In this document: positions 9,300-20,367 of the stretch, piece by piece
Position numbering within the stretch: the stretch's first letter is position 1
Layout: each line of letters starts with the position of its first letter
Assembly (NCBI GenBank): GCA_037447655.1
Contig: JBBHKE010001474.1
Coordinates: 1-62,000, forward strand
Length of the DNA: 62,000 nucleotides
From: Zygnema cylindricum
Taxonomy: Eukaryota > Streptophyta > Zygnematophyceae > Zygnematales > Zygnemataceae
Direction of reading: 5' to 3'
Made by a program: the position numbers and the translations under genes
Notes under the pieces: model-generated
What the model saw: only the letters and a program-made list of their open reading frames with translations
Database searches by the model: none
What the model was told of the DNA's origin: nothing

Positions 9300-11430
9300 A
9301 GATAAGTCTTTATTACATATTGTGCGATGGAAAAACCATCAAAGTACAAAAAGGGTAAAAAAAGAAATAGAACATTTAAAGACAACAAGAGCCCGCACCT
9401 ACGAAAAACAAAACAAAACAAAAAAAAACAAGCAAATGAGGAAAAACAAAAGCAACTAGGCTAAGTAGCAAGCCTAAACAAAAAACCAAAGATGACTAGA
9501 CAAAAAAGAAAAAAAAAACCACTCTACATGATGCCCCACAACCCTAACAAACTAAATTCCACACCCCCGAAGATCGTGGATGTGGACTGGATCTCGTGGA
9601 GGAAGATATGGGAGGCCTCGCCTATCATCTGCCACCGTGCTTCGACGGAGAAAGGCCGCAGCTTCCGCTCGATGAAGGGCAACTCATACACGTTGCCTGT
9701 AAAAAGCAACCAGAAGGCTTGGGGGAGGACTCCCTGGACCCCTATAATCAAAAGCTCTCTTTGCACAGTTGCGAAGAAAATCATCGAAAGACTTGTCCAA
9801 AGAACCAAAAATCTCTGCGGCAAATGAGACAAACAGGTCCGAGTCTCGGTGAGCGTATTCTCTTTCCTTGGAAGCCACTGCGTCCTGAGCCGCCACGCTT
9901 GTATGCACAACCGCGCGAGAAGAAATATGGGTCCAAGTCAGATCAGTAAGGACCACATCACCCAAAATTCGCCCAGTCACGTGGAGGAAAACCAAGTCAA
10001 ACCGAGGGCTTCGAAGACCACTAGATTGGGACCGAGGAGGTAAGATATGAGAAACCACCCGCTCCATAATGTAGCCTACTTTGACACCAATTGCACCAAT
10101 CGCATCACGAACCAAATCATGCGCGACAATTTTTCACCTCCCCGCGAACAACAAAGTAAATGGATGCCGTTGGGGTCAATAGGTTGGTTGCAAACACAGT
10201 TGGGGCGCCCAAGAAGCGGAGGGTGAGGCAAACCCAAACGAAGGCGGATAGCAGAGGTGAACTGGTCAGACGTCAGACGAAGTCTCAAAAAAATGGGTGT
10301 TGCCTGTAACAAGAACTTGCCCCTGGCCTAGAACACAAACGTAAACGAGCACACGATTGAGCGCAAGGTAGCGCGTTTAATTGATCATGGAATTCAGCGA
10401 TTGCCAACTGCTCGAATATGAGTTGTTGCACATGGTAGTTATTGTCAGCCATGAGAGACGAAAATGGTGGTGCTTGGTTTCAGGCATCAGACGGAAGGAG
10501 TGCACGAGCAAAGAGAAGAGCCTGATGAAATGGAAAAAAGATTATCCTCTATTTTAGGGACGACTTGGGCTAGAATGGGAACATCATTTGCTATAAAACG
10601 GGAAATGATCGCAGGCGCCACTAAAGCCCAACAACCCAAAAAAGCCGCCGGAGAACCTCGGGCCACTGGAATCAAACCTAAACCCCCGTTGGAAGTTGGA
10701 AAGCTAGCTTTATAGCGTGCAAATGATTCTTTAGGCGATCAAAAATCCCATGCCCAACGAAGTGATGGAGAACATTAAAAAGTTGATCGTTGAACCCTTT
10801 TAGAGAGGACAAAAATGGATCTGTTAGTGGTAGCGTCCGAGCGAGATACAGAGGACGTTGAGCAAAGCAACGAGTGAGGATTTGAAATGTCACTTAGGAG
10901 TCGGAGAGCTTAGGAAGTTCATCAGAGTGAGAGAGGTCCTCCAACAATGCATTAGTGACAACTTGGTTCACAAAAGATGGGGCACCAATAGAAGAGCCTA
11001 AAGCTTTAATAGCGTCGGTCGGAGATGCAATATAAAAACCCACAGGTACAGGGAAGTCTGAAGGTAAGCCTTGCGGGCACAAGCCACAAATTTAGACGGC
11101 TTGAGTGACAAACCAATCCGACGAAGTTGCTCCACAAAATGAGAAAAGAAAAATAAAAATTGGTCACGAGGGCCCACAATATGAGTATCATCCGCGATAG
11201 AAGGGAATAAACAACCAGGAAAAGTCATACCAGCGTCGCGTAAAGCTTGAAGGTGAGCTAAAGGAAAAAGGGGGGCCCCCAAAGGATCACCTTAACGAGT
11301 GCCAGTCGCAGACTCGAATGTGGCAACCTCACCAAAGGTACTGCCAAGAGGAAAGATGAGGGAGCTCGGGCGAGAATAAAATGCACGAACAAAAGGGAAA
11401 ATGTGGTTGATGGGAGATGGAGCATGCCTC
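9300..11430 (-). pseudogene. 5'-truncated, degenerate LINE (RT, C-terminal zinc region, 3' UTR)
   Basis: On the minus strand, the reverse transcriptase block includes FYSRPSSL, ESATGTR, GDPLGAPLFPLAHL and the catalytic IADDTHIVGP at about 11180-11210. It is followed by RCFAQRPLYLARTLP, GHGIFDRLKNH and GSPAAFLGCWALV. Further on comes a C-terminal CVCNQPIDPNGIHLLCC zinc-like segment and HILPPRSQSS, ending with a stop near 9524. This is the order seen in plant non-LTR retrotransposons. The frame is broken repeatedly, with stops at 11294-11292 (between TR and GDPLG) and 10896-10894. The 5' end is lost near 11430, as is usual for LINE insertions. The T-rich 3' UTR ends near 9300 with an AATAAA signal and a hairpin at 9326-9340. 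Confidence 0.8.
9326..9340 (-). other. LINE 3'-end hairpin
   Basis: Minus strand GATGG-TTTTT-CCATC forms a 5-bp stem with a five-base loop just upstream of GTAATAAA. The same hairpin and flanks occur on the plus strand at 14352-14366. Confidence 0.6.
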
Positions 11431-11685
11431 AATTCTCGAAAAATAACATTACAGCAACGTCCCTTATTTTTGGCAATGTCCCTTTCGTCACACTATTTAT
11501 AAAAGAGTACTTTCGTCATGTTTGAAAACAGAAACCTAAAAAATGAGCTGGCGTAAATGGCTGGCGTTTGCAAAAAGTAAGAAAGTTTCTATCGTATTAT
11601 GACTTGGTACGCAAGTACATGGTACGCAATTGAAGATTTGAGGTAATTTGTCGGTGTTCAAAATCTTTAAGGATACTCAATATGG

Positions 11686-12050
11686 AATCGTAACTTAAGT
11701 GTACCACTCAATTTACAATACGTGGTTTACAGGCTCTACACGATGGAACATCGTGTATGGCCTCTTTTACATTAGGCGGTCCCAGTAAACGTAACGAGAC
11801 GACTATTTGTAGGGTTTCCTAACAAGGCGTTCCATTTTGTGGGACCACTAAACAACATTTCGCAATTATGATTGGTGCCACATGGGTTAGCGTTCAAATC
11901 TAAAAAAATATTAAAAAAAATCAAACGGGAAATTTGAACGTTATATTCCTACCAGCGGAGGGAACAAGTAATTCGTACACAAGTTAGCGACCAAATTTTA
12001 GCTTTGAAAATGGAAAACAAAATTTCAAAACGGAATGGCAAAAAATAGCG
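11686..12050. mobile_element. Diverged Harbinger-like MITE fragment
   Basis: Contains ATTAGGCGGTCCCAGTAAACG (near 11773), GGTGCCACATGGGTTAG and a run around 12003-12060 that match the interior of the elements at 27895-28586 and 40762-41505. Both ends are degraded, so borders are approximate. Confidence 0.5.
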
Positions 12051-12059
12051 GCAAACTTT

Positions 12060-12300
12060 GAAGGAGTGTAGGTGGCGGCTATACTCATATCTATTGACAA
12101 GATTGAGCACCCAAGATCAGAAGGTCAAAAACGATTGCCGTGCGCATACTTTGAAAGTTACACGATCACTGAGGTCACTCGAAGGACAAAGCTATACGTT
12201 TGTTGACGTTGGCTGGGGGACAAAGCTTCCCGTTTGTTGACGTCGCTTGAGGGACACGCCTGAGGGCTACAAACAAACCGAAACTTGACATATTCAAAGG
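12060..12300. repeat. Direct repeat copy 1 with internal short tandem units
   Basis: Matches 12605-12880 in direct orientation: TGGCGGCT, ACTTTGAAAGTTAC and CGATCACTGAGGT blocks. Inside are imperfect ~35-bp tandem units ending in CGTTTGTTGACGT. No coding function is recognised. Confidence 0.6.
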
Positions 12301-12604
12301 TTTTCAAAAGGACGACCAAAGGTCAATAATTTGTATAGAGACTAGTAAATTAATGCTCGTTATCTGTGCATGGACCGTGTCATGTTTTTCATGTCTGTTA
12401 CACGGATCTGGACCATGTCGTGTTTATCAAAACGTGTAGGTATAGTTATTCGATCTAGAAGGCCGTACGGACATTTGTAGACGTGACCCATATCAACATA
12501 ATGATTCATGCAAAATAAAGTAAAAAATGTAGCGGCACGAAATTTTTACTGCTTGAAAAGGAAACTTAGCTTCTAAACTGCTAGCATTGTATGTTCGATC
12601 ACGG

Positions 12605-12880
12605 ACGAAGGATAGACTATTGAATACTCATTAGTGCAGGTGGCGGCTTTATCTCTATTAATGGAAAAAATAGAGCTACCAATATTTGACGATCAAAAGC
12701 GATTGTTGAAGGGTTACTTTGAAAGTTACCCGATCGGTGAGGTTGCCTGAGGGTCAAAGTTACCCGTTTGCTGACAATGACTGAGGGACAAATTTACCAG
12801 ATTCGTGACGTCGGCCGAGGGACACGCCGTTTAGGGATGCAGACGAACAGAAACTCAATCTATTTAAAGGTTTTCCAATG
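12605..12880. repeat. Direct repeat copy 2
   Basis: Second copy of the 12060-12300 unit, with the same GGCGGCTTTATC, TTTGAAAGTTACCCGATC and GAGGGACA blocks. The copies are about 545 bp apart. Confidence 0.6.
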
Positions 12881-13430
12881 GACCGTAAAGGTACCAAACA
12901 AACGGATTTTCAATTTTTTACGGAAATGCGTTAATTTTTTAGATTTTGCATTTTTCGTTAAATTCATATACTTTTTGTGCACAAAACAAATGTACGGACA
13001 AAATGTACCGAATTTTTAAATAAGGTTGAAATTAAACAGTGAATTGCTATCAAATTTAAAAAATCGATGCACATTCCCATGTTTTTAGGGTAGTCGCGAT
13101 AGTCTGTGTTCACATATGTGACGCTTGAACATGTGAGAACATATTAGCGCGATTTTCCCTCGTCTTTATTACTTCGATTCAAATATGAGTAGGCTTTTCC
13201 GTGCAACGCACTCAATTTCCCTTGTCATCGCCATTATCTGACACTTTTTTTGTACGTATGTACGAAATAAAGATCAGTTTTGGTACGAACTGACACATTT
13301 TCTACATTACACTATTTAAAAATATTCGACATTAGAGTAATTAACGCTAGTTAAACAGTTCCAATATTAACGTGATTTTTTTTTAGAGTTAGGGTGAAGT
13401 TCCATTAGGGAAATAATGAGGTTGTTAACT
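12850..13430 (-). repeat. Inverted copy of 45.2-45.9 kb
   Basis: Reverse complement of about 45250-45880. Shared landmarks are the CATTCCCATGTTTTTAGG block (13073), GTACGGACAAAATGTAC (12991) and the AATTTCC block following GTGCAACGCACTC (13215). Probably part of a larger DNA transposon; no transposase found. Confidence 0.65.
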
Positions 13431-14039
13431 GACGGCAGTACTATTTCATAGAGTGACATACCAAATTATTTTTTGTCAGAAAAAATAGGTTACACAATGA
13501 CTGATTTCATTCTCCAAGGTAAAGGGCGTAAACCTTGAACTTCGGATGCACAATCAATTCGCCATAGGTTGAACCTTTCAGTCGCAACAAGTGACCTGAA
13601 AGAGGTCAATTTTAAGAGCCTGAACGTATAACATTGTGCCTCGTGGAAAAGAAAATAAATATCTATGACGAACGCGCGATTAGGTGGCTACATCTCATAG
13701 GCCATGTGCCTTCCGCCAACGTGGATGCGAGGCTAGGGGAAGCCGCGAGAAAATCTTTGACGGAAGTTATAATTAAAAATTCGGTACTTTTATGCATGAG
13801 TAAGTACCCTAAGTTGTAGTAGTACTTTGGATTAAATGTTTTTTATTTTATATTTTATTATGAAGTCAAAGTTGGTCAACGCATTTTCATTTGTTCGGTG
13901 CGCATATATCATTATTTTTTCGACGTTTCATGCTTGCGTTTAAATCGCTGGTACCTCTATCCGGAAGGCCAAAGGTCAATAATTTGTATAAAGATTCACA
14001 TCCACTTTGTCTGAAACATAATTTTTTCGCATATGCACC
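13431..14039. other. No gene recognised
   Basis: Repeat-derived sequence. The GCCATGTGCCTTCCG block near 13700 recurs near 41850. No conserved protein or RNA is visible. Confidence 0.5.
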
Positions 14040-14392
14040 TTAGGAGAATCTTTATTTGATCTCATGGAACCTTGAAACAATCTTGCTTTGATCTCCTTTG
14101 CTGTTGTTTATGCAGGAACATAAAACCCAAAAGGACAATGACTTAGTCAACCCTTCCCATAAACCGACAAAGACAATGAAAAGTCACCGTTAGGGCGACA
14201 CCAAAAATCGAAAAGGACAATGACAATGACAACGCGGCACAAAAACCGACATGGTTGGCACAGTACCGGGAACAAAACATAAAAAGGCTAATCGAAAAGT
14301 GGTAGAAGAATAATAGTCGCAACAAATACAACCTTACCCCCTTTGTACTTTGATGGTTTTTCCATCGCACATTATGTAATAAAATGAAGTTT
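14040..14392 (+). mobile_element. Repeat fragment followed by a LINE 3' end
   Basis: 14040-14150 is the reverse complement of about 43096-43200. From about 14330 the plus strand carries GTACTTTGATGG-TTTTT-CCATCGCAC and then TAATAAAATG with a T run. This is the same tail as the LINE ending at 9300 but on the opposite strand. Only the tail of a LINE is recognisable. Confidence 0.55.
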
Positions 14393-14592
14393 TTTTACAA
14401 ATGCAGTAGACATTTAAGTCACGAATTAATCGAACAAGAAACCGATTCCCACAATCTCCCAACACACTCTCTCTCCCTTATTTGAAAAATTATCTTTCGT
14501 ATATCCCCTTTTCTTTCACACTGCCATTTTTTTTTTCTTCAGCCCACTCATTTTAAACCATTCTCCTACCTTTTTTTTCCTCTCTCTAGTTC

Positions 14593-14772
14593 ATGGCCTC
14601 TCACCGCACCACCCTCCAATGGACCCTCTTACACCTCCCCCATTGGTCCCGACAACTTCCGAAATGCCACGTGTCATCAGTCCATTCGGCTGCCCTGGAA
14701 AAAGAGAAAAAATATTGGGAATTTGACAGCCTGGCGGAGGAAGTCAGAGGCGATTTTCCGATTTTGAATTAG
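14593..14772 (+). pseudogene. Exon 1 of the desulfurase: transit-peptide-like N terminus
   Basis: From ATG 14593 the frame runs MASHRTTLQW... through SSVHSAALEKEKKYWEF to AEEVRGDFPILN. The first 35 residues are rich in Ser, Thr, His and Arg and poor in acidic residues, like a chloroplast transit peptide. DFPILN is the conserved start of the mature enzyme. The last codon before a good donor (GTGAGG at 14773) is TAG where the family normally has Gln. The next exon resumes with EVEGHPLVYLD at 19670, about 4.9 kb away, after CAA rather than the expected CAG acceptor. Confidence 0.75.
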
Positions 14773-14773
14773 G

Positions 14774-15312
14774 TGAGGGAGGAAGAGAGGAGGGAGAGGG
14801 AGGGTGAAAGGGAGGGAGAGAGGGGGATAGAGAGAGGGAGAGGGGGGGAGAGTTGGAGGGAGAGGGAGAGGGAGGGGGAGGTGGGAGGGGAGAGCGAAAA
14901 GGAGAGGGAGAGGAGGCGGAGACGGGGAAGCGAAAAGAAAGGGAAAAAGCGAGAGGGAGAGGGAGAGAAGAAAAAAGAGAGTATGGGAAAGGGGAAGAGA
15001 GAGGGAGTGGGGGAGTGGGGGAGAACATATGGGAAGAAAGGGCCAGAGGGAAAATTGGGAGGGAAAATACAAGAGAAAACGGAAGAGAAAGGAAGAGTGA
15101 AAGAGAGGTAGAGATGGGGAGTGAGGGAAGGGAGAGGTGAAGAGGGAGGGAGAGTAAAGGATATGAAAAGCGAGAGGGGCAAAAAGAGACGGTGAGGACG
15201 AGATGGGAAAGAGAGAGGTAAAGGATTGTAAAAAACATATAGGGGGAGGGGACACAAACATGGAGAGGGAGAGAGGAGAAAGTGGAGGGACATAGAGAGG
15301 GAGAGAAGAGAA
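14774..15312 (+). repeat. Purine (GGGAGA) tract in desulfurase intron 1
   Basis: About 540 bp of almost pure G/A on the plus strand, mostly GGGAGA and GAGAGG units. Long Ser/Leu/Pro-rich frames on the minus strand are products of the repeat, not proteins. It ends exactly where the LTR at 15315 begins. Confidence 0.9.
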
Positions 15313-15314
15313 AG

Positions 15315-15965
15315 TGTTGGGATATTGTTGTTTCGCGGTATTTCCGCGAAGCTTCATACCAACTTCTATTTGTTTGACGCGAAGTGTCGCATCATCATAC
15401 AAAAAGTACTACGTCGTTTCGCGACTGTACTTTTGATATCCGTGAACGAAATGTTCTATTTCGTTTCGCGTCACTTGTTTGTTTTGTGCGCATGTGTCTC
15501 AATTTGCGTGCAGGTGTGATCATAGAGCTACACGTGTTTAAGTCAACGTTTAGAGTTAGTCGTTTCGAAGGAAAGAAGCGCGTGCTACTTTTTTCGTAGA
15601 AACGTCCTTGCAGTGTGCACAATCAGCTAGGGACAAACTTTGTCGCTACGCTAAGTCCTGCTTGTCTTACCTTGTTGTCTCTTAGTGCAGAGTAGCGAGT
15701 ATATAGACAGCAGTGTACATGTGCAGAGTATATTCTATTATTCTATCTTACATGATTGAATTATAGAGGATTAACCTTGGAGTAAGAGATTATTTTAAGA
15801 GGATAGAGAAGAGAGAGAAGAGAGATGATGTAAAGAGGCTTCGGCCAAGAACACTTATAAATATTTTTGGCTGAATATTCCTCTTGTCTATTATGAGCTT
15901 CCGGTGTGTAATGATTTATGTTTTGTGAATGATTAAGAGTTAATGTCTTTTGCTTAAGATCCTAC
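15315..15965 (+). mobile_element. 5' LTR of decayed copia element (family B)
   Basis: Starts TGTTGGGATATTG; its first 130 bp match 19012-19144. The probable end is AGATCCTACA at 15965, giving imperfect inverted termini. A TTTCGCGGTATTTCCGCG palindrome lies near 15332. No primer site follows because an LTR of another family begins right there. Confidence 0.7.
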
Positions 15966-16827
15966 ACGCTCAAAGTTGACCTTTTGTACAGAAACACTCT
16001 AGGAGAGAGGCGGTTACCTACCAAATTTTCTAACTACTAAATCCCTCTCTAAACCCTCTACTACTAGAGTACATAACCAATCAAAATACTGTGTCGTACA
16101 GAAAGGTACAAGTGTCGAAGTACTTTCTATACAGCCATCGTACGTTATTGCCAAAATATTGACGTCTACCATATCCGGATTTATTCCCATATTCTACGGA
16201 GATGCCGCAAGCCAATGAGGTTGTGCCACATGTCATTTGACGTGGTAGTGACCGAAAACCACCAAAACGCCTATTCCGCGATCTTAGTACCTATCGTGGC
16301 CGTTCGATCAAAACCGGCTTTCAACTCTAGTCGTTGAAAATAAATGCGCGGTATTTGTTTCGCCGTCGAAACAAATACGCGATATTTGTTTCGCAAAGTA
16401 CCGTATTCCGTTTTTATACTCTAACTGTGTCTATCTACCACAAGTTTATTCGCGTCGTTAAATGAATTTATCTATATGTACCTCTTTAAATATTTAACGA
16501 ACCCTAAATACCTCAGCACTGGACTTAGACTATATGACAAAGCTAACGATTATTTTTGACTTTGACAGACGGTAGGTACCAAGATCAAATCCTGGGTCCG
16601 TCAGGTAACTTTTGGTAAAGCTACCAAAAACTACTGCATGTCTCTCTCTCTCTCTCTCTAAACAACATAGGCAGCCATGGCTCTAGCTCCCTCTATAACC
16701 TTCCTTGACTGCGACAAGTGTGGGAGTTGAAGAGAGGAGTTAGAGGCAGACTGCCTCTACTTCTTTTCTGCATTTTATTTTACATGTTCACACCTAGAAA
16801 ATACTTAAAGAACCATTAATTTCTACA
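15966..16827 (-). mobile_element. Reversed LTR of the family A copia element
   Basis: This is the reverse complement of the LTR at 29460-30504, more diverged. It contains AAAGTTGACCTTTTGTACAG, the GCGGTATTTGTTTCG repeats, CAGCCATGGCTCTAGC and the terminus AATTTCTACA at 16827. About 860 of the 1045 bp are present; the U5 end is missing. A TC microsatellite lies at 16639-16660. Confidence 0.75.
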
Positions 16828-16954
16828 TACTTTGGCTATCATACCTTCTTGTACTATACAGTGTTCTTATTTGACTAGGGTTTAGTAATAGGTAGCAGTG
16901 AGTAGGCAGACCAGGACTTCGTAAAATTTAGGTACCTCTCTCTAAAATAGCTTA

Positions 16955-17145
16955 TTACTATAAAAGTCATCTTTGACCATCCATAACTTACTGCTCAGGG
17001 GAGCAAATTCAGTGATTCTTTTTGCGTTCAGCTCAAAGGAGTCGCGTCCTCGCAAAGGTGAGGGTGGTTAGAATAATTGTGTGCAAGGGTGTCTTTTATT
17101 CATTAGGAAAGAGGAAGGGGCATACATTATCATAGAGGCCCATTC
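16955..17145 (+). mobile_element. Forward 3' part of a family A LTR
   Basis: GACCATCCATAACTTACTGC, TCAGGGGAGCAAATTCAG and the following segment match about 30288-30480 of the family A LTR. It lies in the opposite orientation to the LTR at 15966-16827, 130 bp away, and runs directly into integrase sequence. Confidence 0.65.
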
Positions 17146-17154
17146 TCTAGGTCA

Positions 17155-18990
17155 ATGAAGACCACAGAATTGCACTATCCGCTCTATTTGATTATATCTT
17201 TTAGCTACAAATGTAGGAGTCATTATAGGCAAATTGATAAGAAGCTTAAGTCTATTCGATCGGATAATGGAGGGGAGTTTGTTGTTTTTGAGGGGTATTG
17301 TAAGGAGTGGGGGATAAGGCACCAATTCACGGCGTCTTATTCTCCGGAGTCAATAGAGTGGCCGAGAGGAAGAATCGTACCTTATAAGAAATGGTCCGTG
17401 CGATGGTTCATAGCTCCGAACGAGAGATGTTTTTGTGGGGAGATGCGATTCTTACGGCGAATTATATTTGTGACCGAAGACTCACTTCGGTTTTCGGAAG
17501 TCAAACAATGGAGGAGTTATGGAGTGGTAGAAAGCCCACGGTTCATCATTTGAGAATTTGGGGATGTCATGCTACGGTTTATGTGGAATCAATTAAGAGG
17601 AAGGGGAAATTTGCACCAAGGAGTTGGCCGGGGTTTTTTATTGGATATAGTGCGAAGGGGAGTTTATACCGAGTATATGATCAGGCTCGTCACACCGTGG
17701 AGGAATCTCGGAATGTGGATTTTCATGAGGATCTCAAATCCGCCATGAATTCCGTTGGGAAATTTAAAGAAAAATTGGTTTTGTATGAGGATAGTGAAAT
17801 TGAGAATTTTCCGTACATTGGGGATTCGGAATCCGATGAGGAACCGAATGTGAAAACTCAGAAAAAGAAATTGGGTAATCGGTTGAAACTGAATTTGAAA
17901 GAAAGAGTAACGGATCTTTGGATTCCCGAGTGCCTTCGAACATTCAGAAACCTCAAAGCTCTAAATCGAGTTCTAAATCGAGTGAGAAGGAAATTGAAAT
18001 TGAATCCGAGGAAGAGAAAGAGGAAAAGGAGGAGGAGCAAGTTATTAGAAGGAGCTCTTGGATTACAAAGGGGAAGAAACTGGAGAAACTTACTTACGAT
18101 CGAAAAGGGGAAAATGCATCGAATTCACATTGTTTTCTTTCCAATGCTAAGGAGACGGAGTTTCTTTTGTAGCAATCACTTACGGAGAATATGACCAGCG
18201 ACCCTCAATCTTATGTCGAGGCTAGGAGGTCGCTTGATTGGGAGAGTAAGTGGAAACCGGCGAGGGAGAAAGAATCGGTAGTTGATAATCGAACTTTTGA
18301 GGAAGTGAAATTACCGGAGGGGAAAAATGCAATTGATGCAAAGTGGGTCTTTAAGACGAAAACTGGAGCTTCGGGTGAAATTATTAAGTACAAGGGGAGG
18401 CTTGTTTGTAAGGGCTTCCAACAACCTGAGGGAATTGATTTCAAGGAGACTTATGCTTCCGTGGTGAAGTTCGACTCACTACGGAATTGCAATTGCAGCG
18501 ATGGGGAAGAAGCACCTCCATCAAATGGACGTTGAAACCGCGTTTTTAAAAGGGCACGCATTTATTTTTGGAGGAGCCGCGATCTCATGGAGTTCTAGGC
18601 TACAACCTACGGTTGCATTGAGTTCCACAAAATCTAAGTATATGGCTGCGTGTCATGCAGCTAAGGCTTCGATTTGGATTAAAGAGATGTTACGTGAGTT
18701 AAGAGTTCCTATTGGTTGTATGGCGATTTATTCTGACAGCATGAGTTCGATGGCGTTGGCGAAAAATCCAGTTCGATGGCGTTGGCGAAAAATCGAGTGT
18801 TTCACAAGACAACGAAACACATTAGGATCCAATGGCATTTTGTAAGAGATTTGGTTTCGGCGAACGAGATTGTATTTTCGTACGTACATGACAAAAGAGG
18901 AGCCGGCAGATTTATTAACGAAAGCTGCCACACATGATGTGTTTGAGAGGGGACGACCAAAACTTGGGATTATTTTGAGGAGTTTGGCGA
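17155..18990 (+). pseudogene. Decayed copia pol: integrase, deleted RT, RNase H
   Basis: Integrase pieces are IRSDNGGEF (17253-17281), WGIRHQFTASYSPES and, in another frame, GRKPTVHHLRIWGC and GFFIGYSAKG. RT begins about 18191 with AIDAKWVFKTK, YKGRLVCKGF and LHQMDVETAFLKG at about 18508-18554. It then jumps directly into RNase H (ISWSSRLQPTVALSS, YMAACHAAKASIWIKEML, DSMSSMALAKNP), so the YVDD catalytic region is missing. Several frame changes and stops make it non-functional. A polypurine tract AAGAGGGGGA precedes the LTR at 19012. Confidence 0.8.
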
Positions 18991-19011
18991 TTTCTACAAT
19001 AAGAGGGGGAT

Positions 19012-19144
19012 TGTTGGGATATTGTCATTTCGCGGTATTTCCGCGAAGCGTCATACCAACTTGTATTTGTTTGACGCAAAGTGTCGCGTCATCATACAAA
19101 AAGTGCTACGTCGTTTTGCGACGGTACTTTTGATATCCGTGAAA
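19012..19144 (+). mobile_element. 3' LTR fragment of family B copia
   Basis: Starts TGTTGGGATATTG and matches the 5' LTR through GATATCCGTGAA. After 133 bp it is replaced by a purine tract, so most of the LTR is lost. Confidence 0.75.
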
Positions 19145-19605
19145 GGGGAGAGCGAGAGGGAGGGAGAGGGGGGGAGAGATAGGGAGGAGAAACAAAAGAG
19201 AGGGAGAGAGAGAGACAGGGAGAAAGGGAAGGTGAGTGAGAAGTGGGGGAGTGAAAGTGAGGGGGAGCGAGAAAGACAGCAAGTGCCGAAAAAAGAGAGC
19301 CGGAGAGAGAGAGAGGGAGAGAGAGAGACGGATATGCGCCATGGTGATGGCTGTTTTTTTCCGCTGTGGTGAGCTTGTTGATATTTCGATCTATCGAGTG
19401 TGTGAGAGAGGGGTAAAGGGAGGGCCATGGCGGGAAGAGGAAGGGGAGGAGGGGGAAGGGAGGGAGAGAGGGAGTGAGTAAGGGGGAGGGAGAAGGGAAG
19501 CGAGAGAGGGGGAAAGAGGGGGAGAGAGGGCAATGGTTAGATTGGGAGAGGGAAAGAAAAAACAGAGGGGAGAGGGGCAAGAGAGAGAGAGAGACGTGGA
19601 GGGAG
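19145..19605 (+). repeat. Second purine tract in desulfurase intron 1
   Basis: GGGAGA and GAGAGA repeats interrupted by a roughly 100-bp unique stretch near 19330-19400. The same composition and strand as 14774-15312, suggesting the copia element sits inside one original tract. Long frames on either strand are repeat artefacts. Confidence 0.85.
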
Positions 19606-19811
19606 GGATTTTTGATTTTTTAGCGCTCCTTTATTTTTAACTGCCCCACACGTGCGATAAATTTTCCAAGAAGTCGAAGGGCATCCGCTGGTGTATCTGG
19701 ACAGTGTGGCAACTTCCCAGAAGCCGCGGCAGGTCATTGACGCTATGGATTGTTTCCAACAATGTGACAACTCCAATGTCCATAAAGGAGTGTATAGACT
19801 GAGGTGGATTC

Positions 19812-20022
19812 TCCCCTCTCTCTCACCCTCTATCTCTTTCTCTCTTTCTCTTTCTTTCTCTCTATCCCTTCTCTTTCCCTTACTCTCTCACTCCCCCCCT
19901 CTTTCTCTCTCCTTCTCACTCTCTCTCCGTCTATCTCTCTCTCCCCTTTTCTCTCCCTCTATCTTTCTCTCTCCCCCTCGCTCCTCTCCTTCTCTCGCCC
20001 TCTCTCTGCTCTCCTCTGGCTC
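19812..20022 (+). repeat. Pyrimidine (CTCTCTTT) tract
   Basis: C/T-only run in the intron after the second desulfurase exon. It has the opposite strand polarity to the tracts upstream. Confidence 0.9.
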
Positions 20023-20029
20023 TGTATGT

Positions 20030-20367
20030 GATGTGAGATGATGAGACGCAATATGAATTGATTGATGTCGAATGGAGTCGAATGGACTTGACGATTTGAC
20101 TTGATGTGATGGGATGTGACATGATGTGACTTGATTTGATGTCATGCAATGCTATGTGTTGTAATATGATGCAATGTGATGCATGTGATGTGATGTGATG
20201 TAATGTGATGTGATGTGACATGATGTGACTTGATTTGATGTGATGCGATGCTATGTTTTGTGATGTGATATAATGTGATGTGATGTGACATCATGTGACT
20301 TGATTTGAAGTCATGCAATGCTATGTGTTGTGATGTGATGTAATGTGATGCGATGTGATGTGATGTG
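20030..20367 (+). repeat. TGATG/TGTGATG minisatellite
   Basis: Degenerate repeat of TGATG and TGTGATG units with a higher-order ~100-bp period (blocks containing TTGATTTGATG and GCAATGCTATG near 20128, 20232 and 20305). It ends directly against the next desulfurase exon, where no clear AG acceptor is visible. Confidence 0.85.

Noticed and set aside
9492-10043. Plus-strand frames of 64-117 codons
   Set aside because: They are antisense to the LINE C-terminal coding region on the minus strand.
14677-15402. Minus-strand frame of 241 codons rich in Ser, Leu, Pro (and sister frames)
   Set aside because: Translation of a GGGAGA tract; all frames are open because the repeat has few stops. The same applies to 19051-19580, 19691-20221 and 60919-61660.
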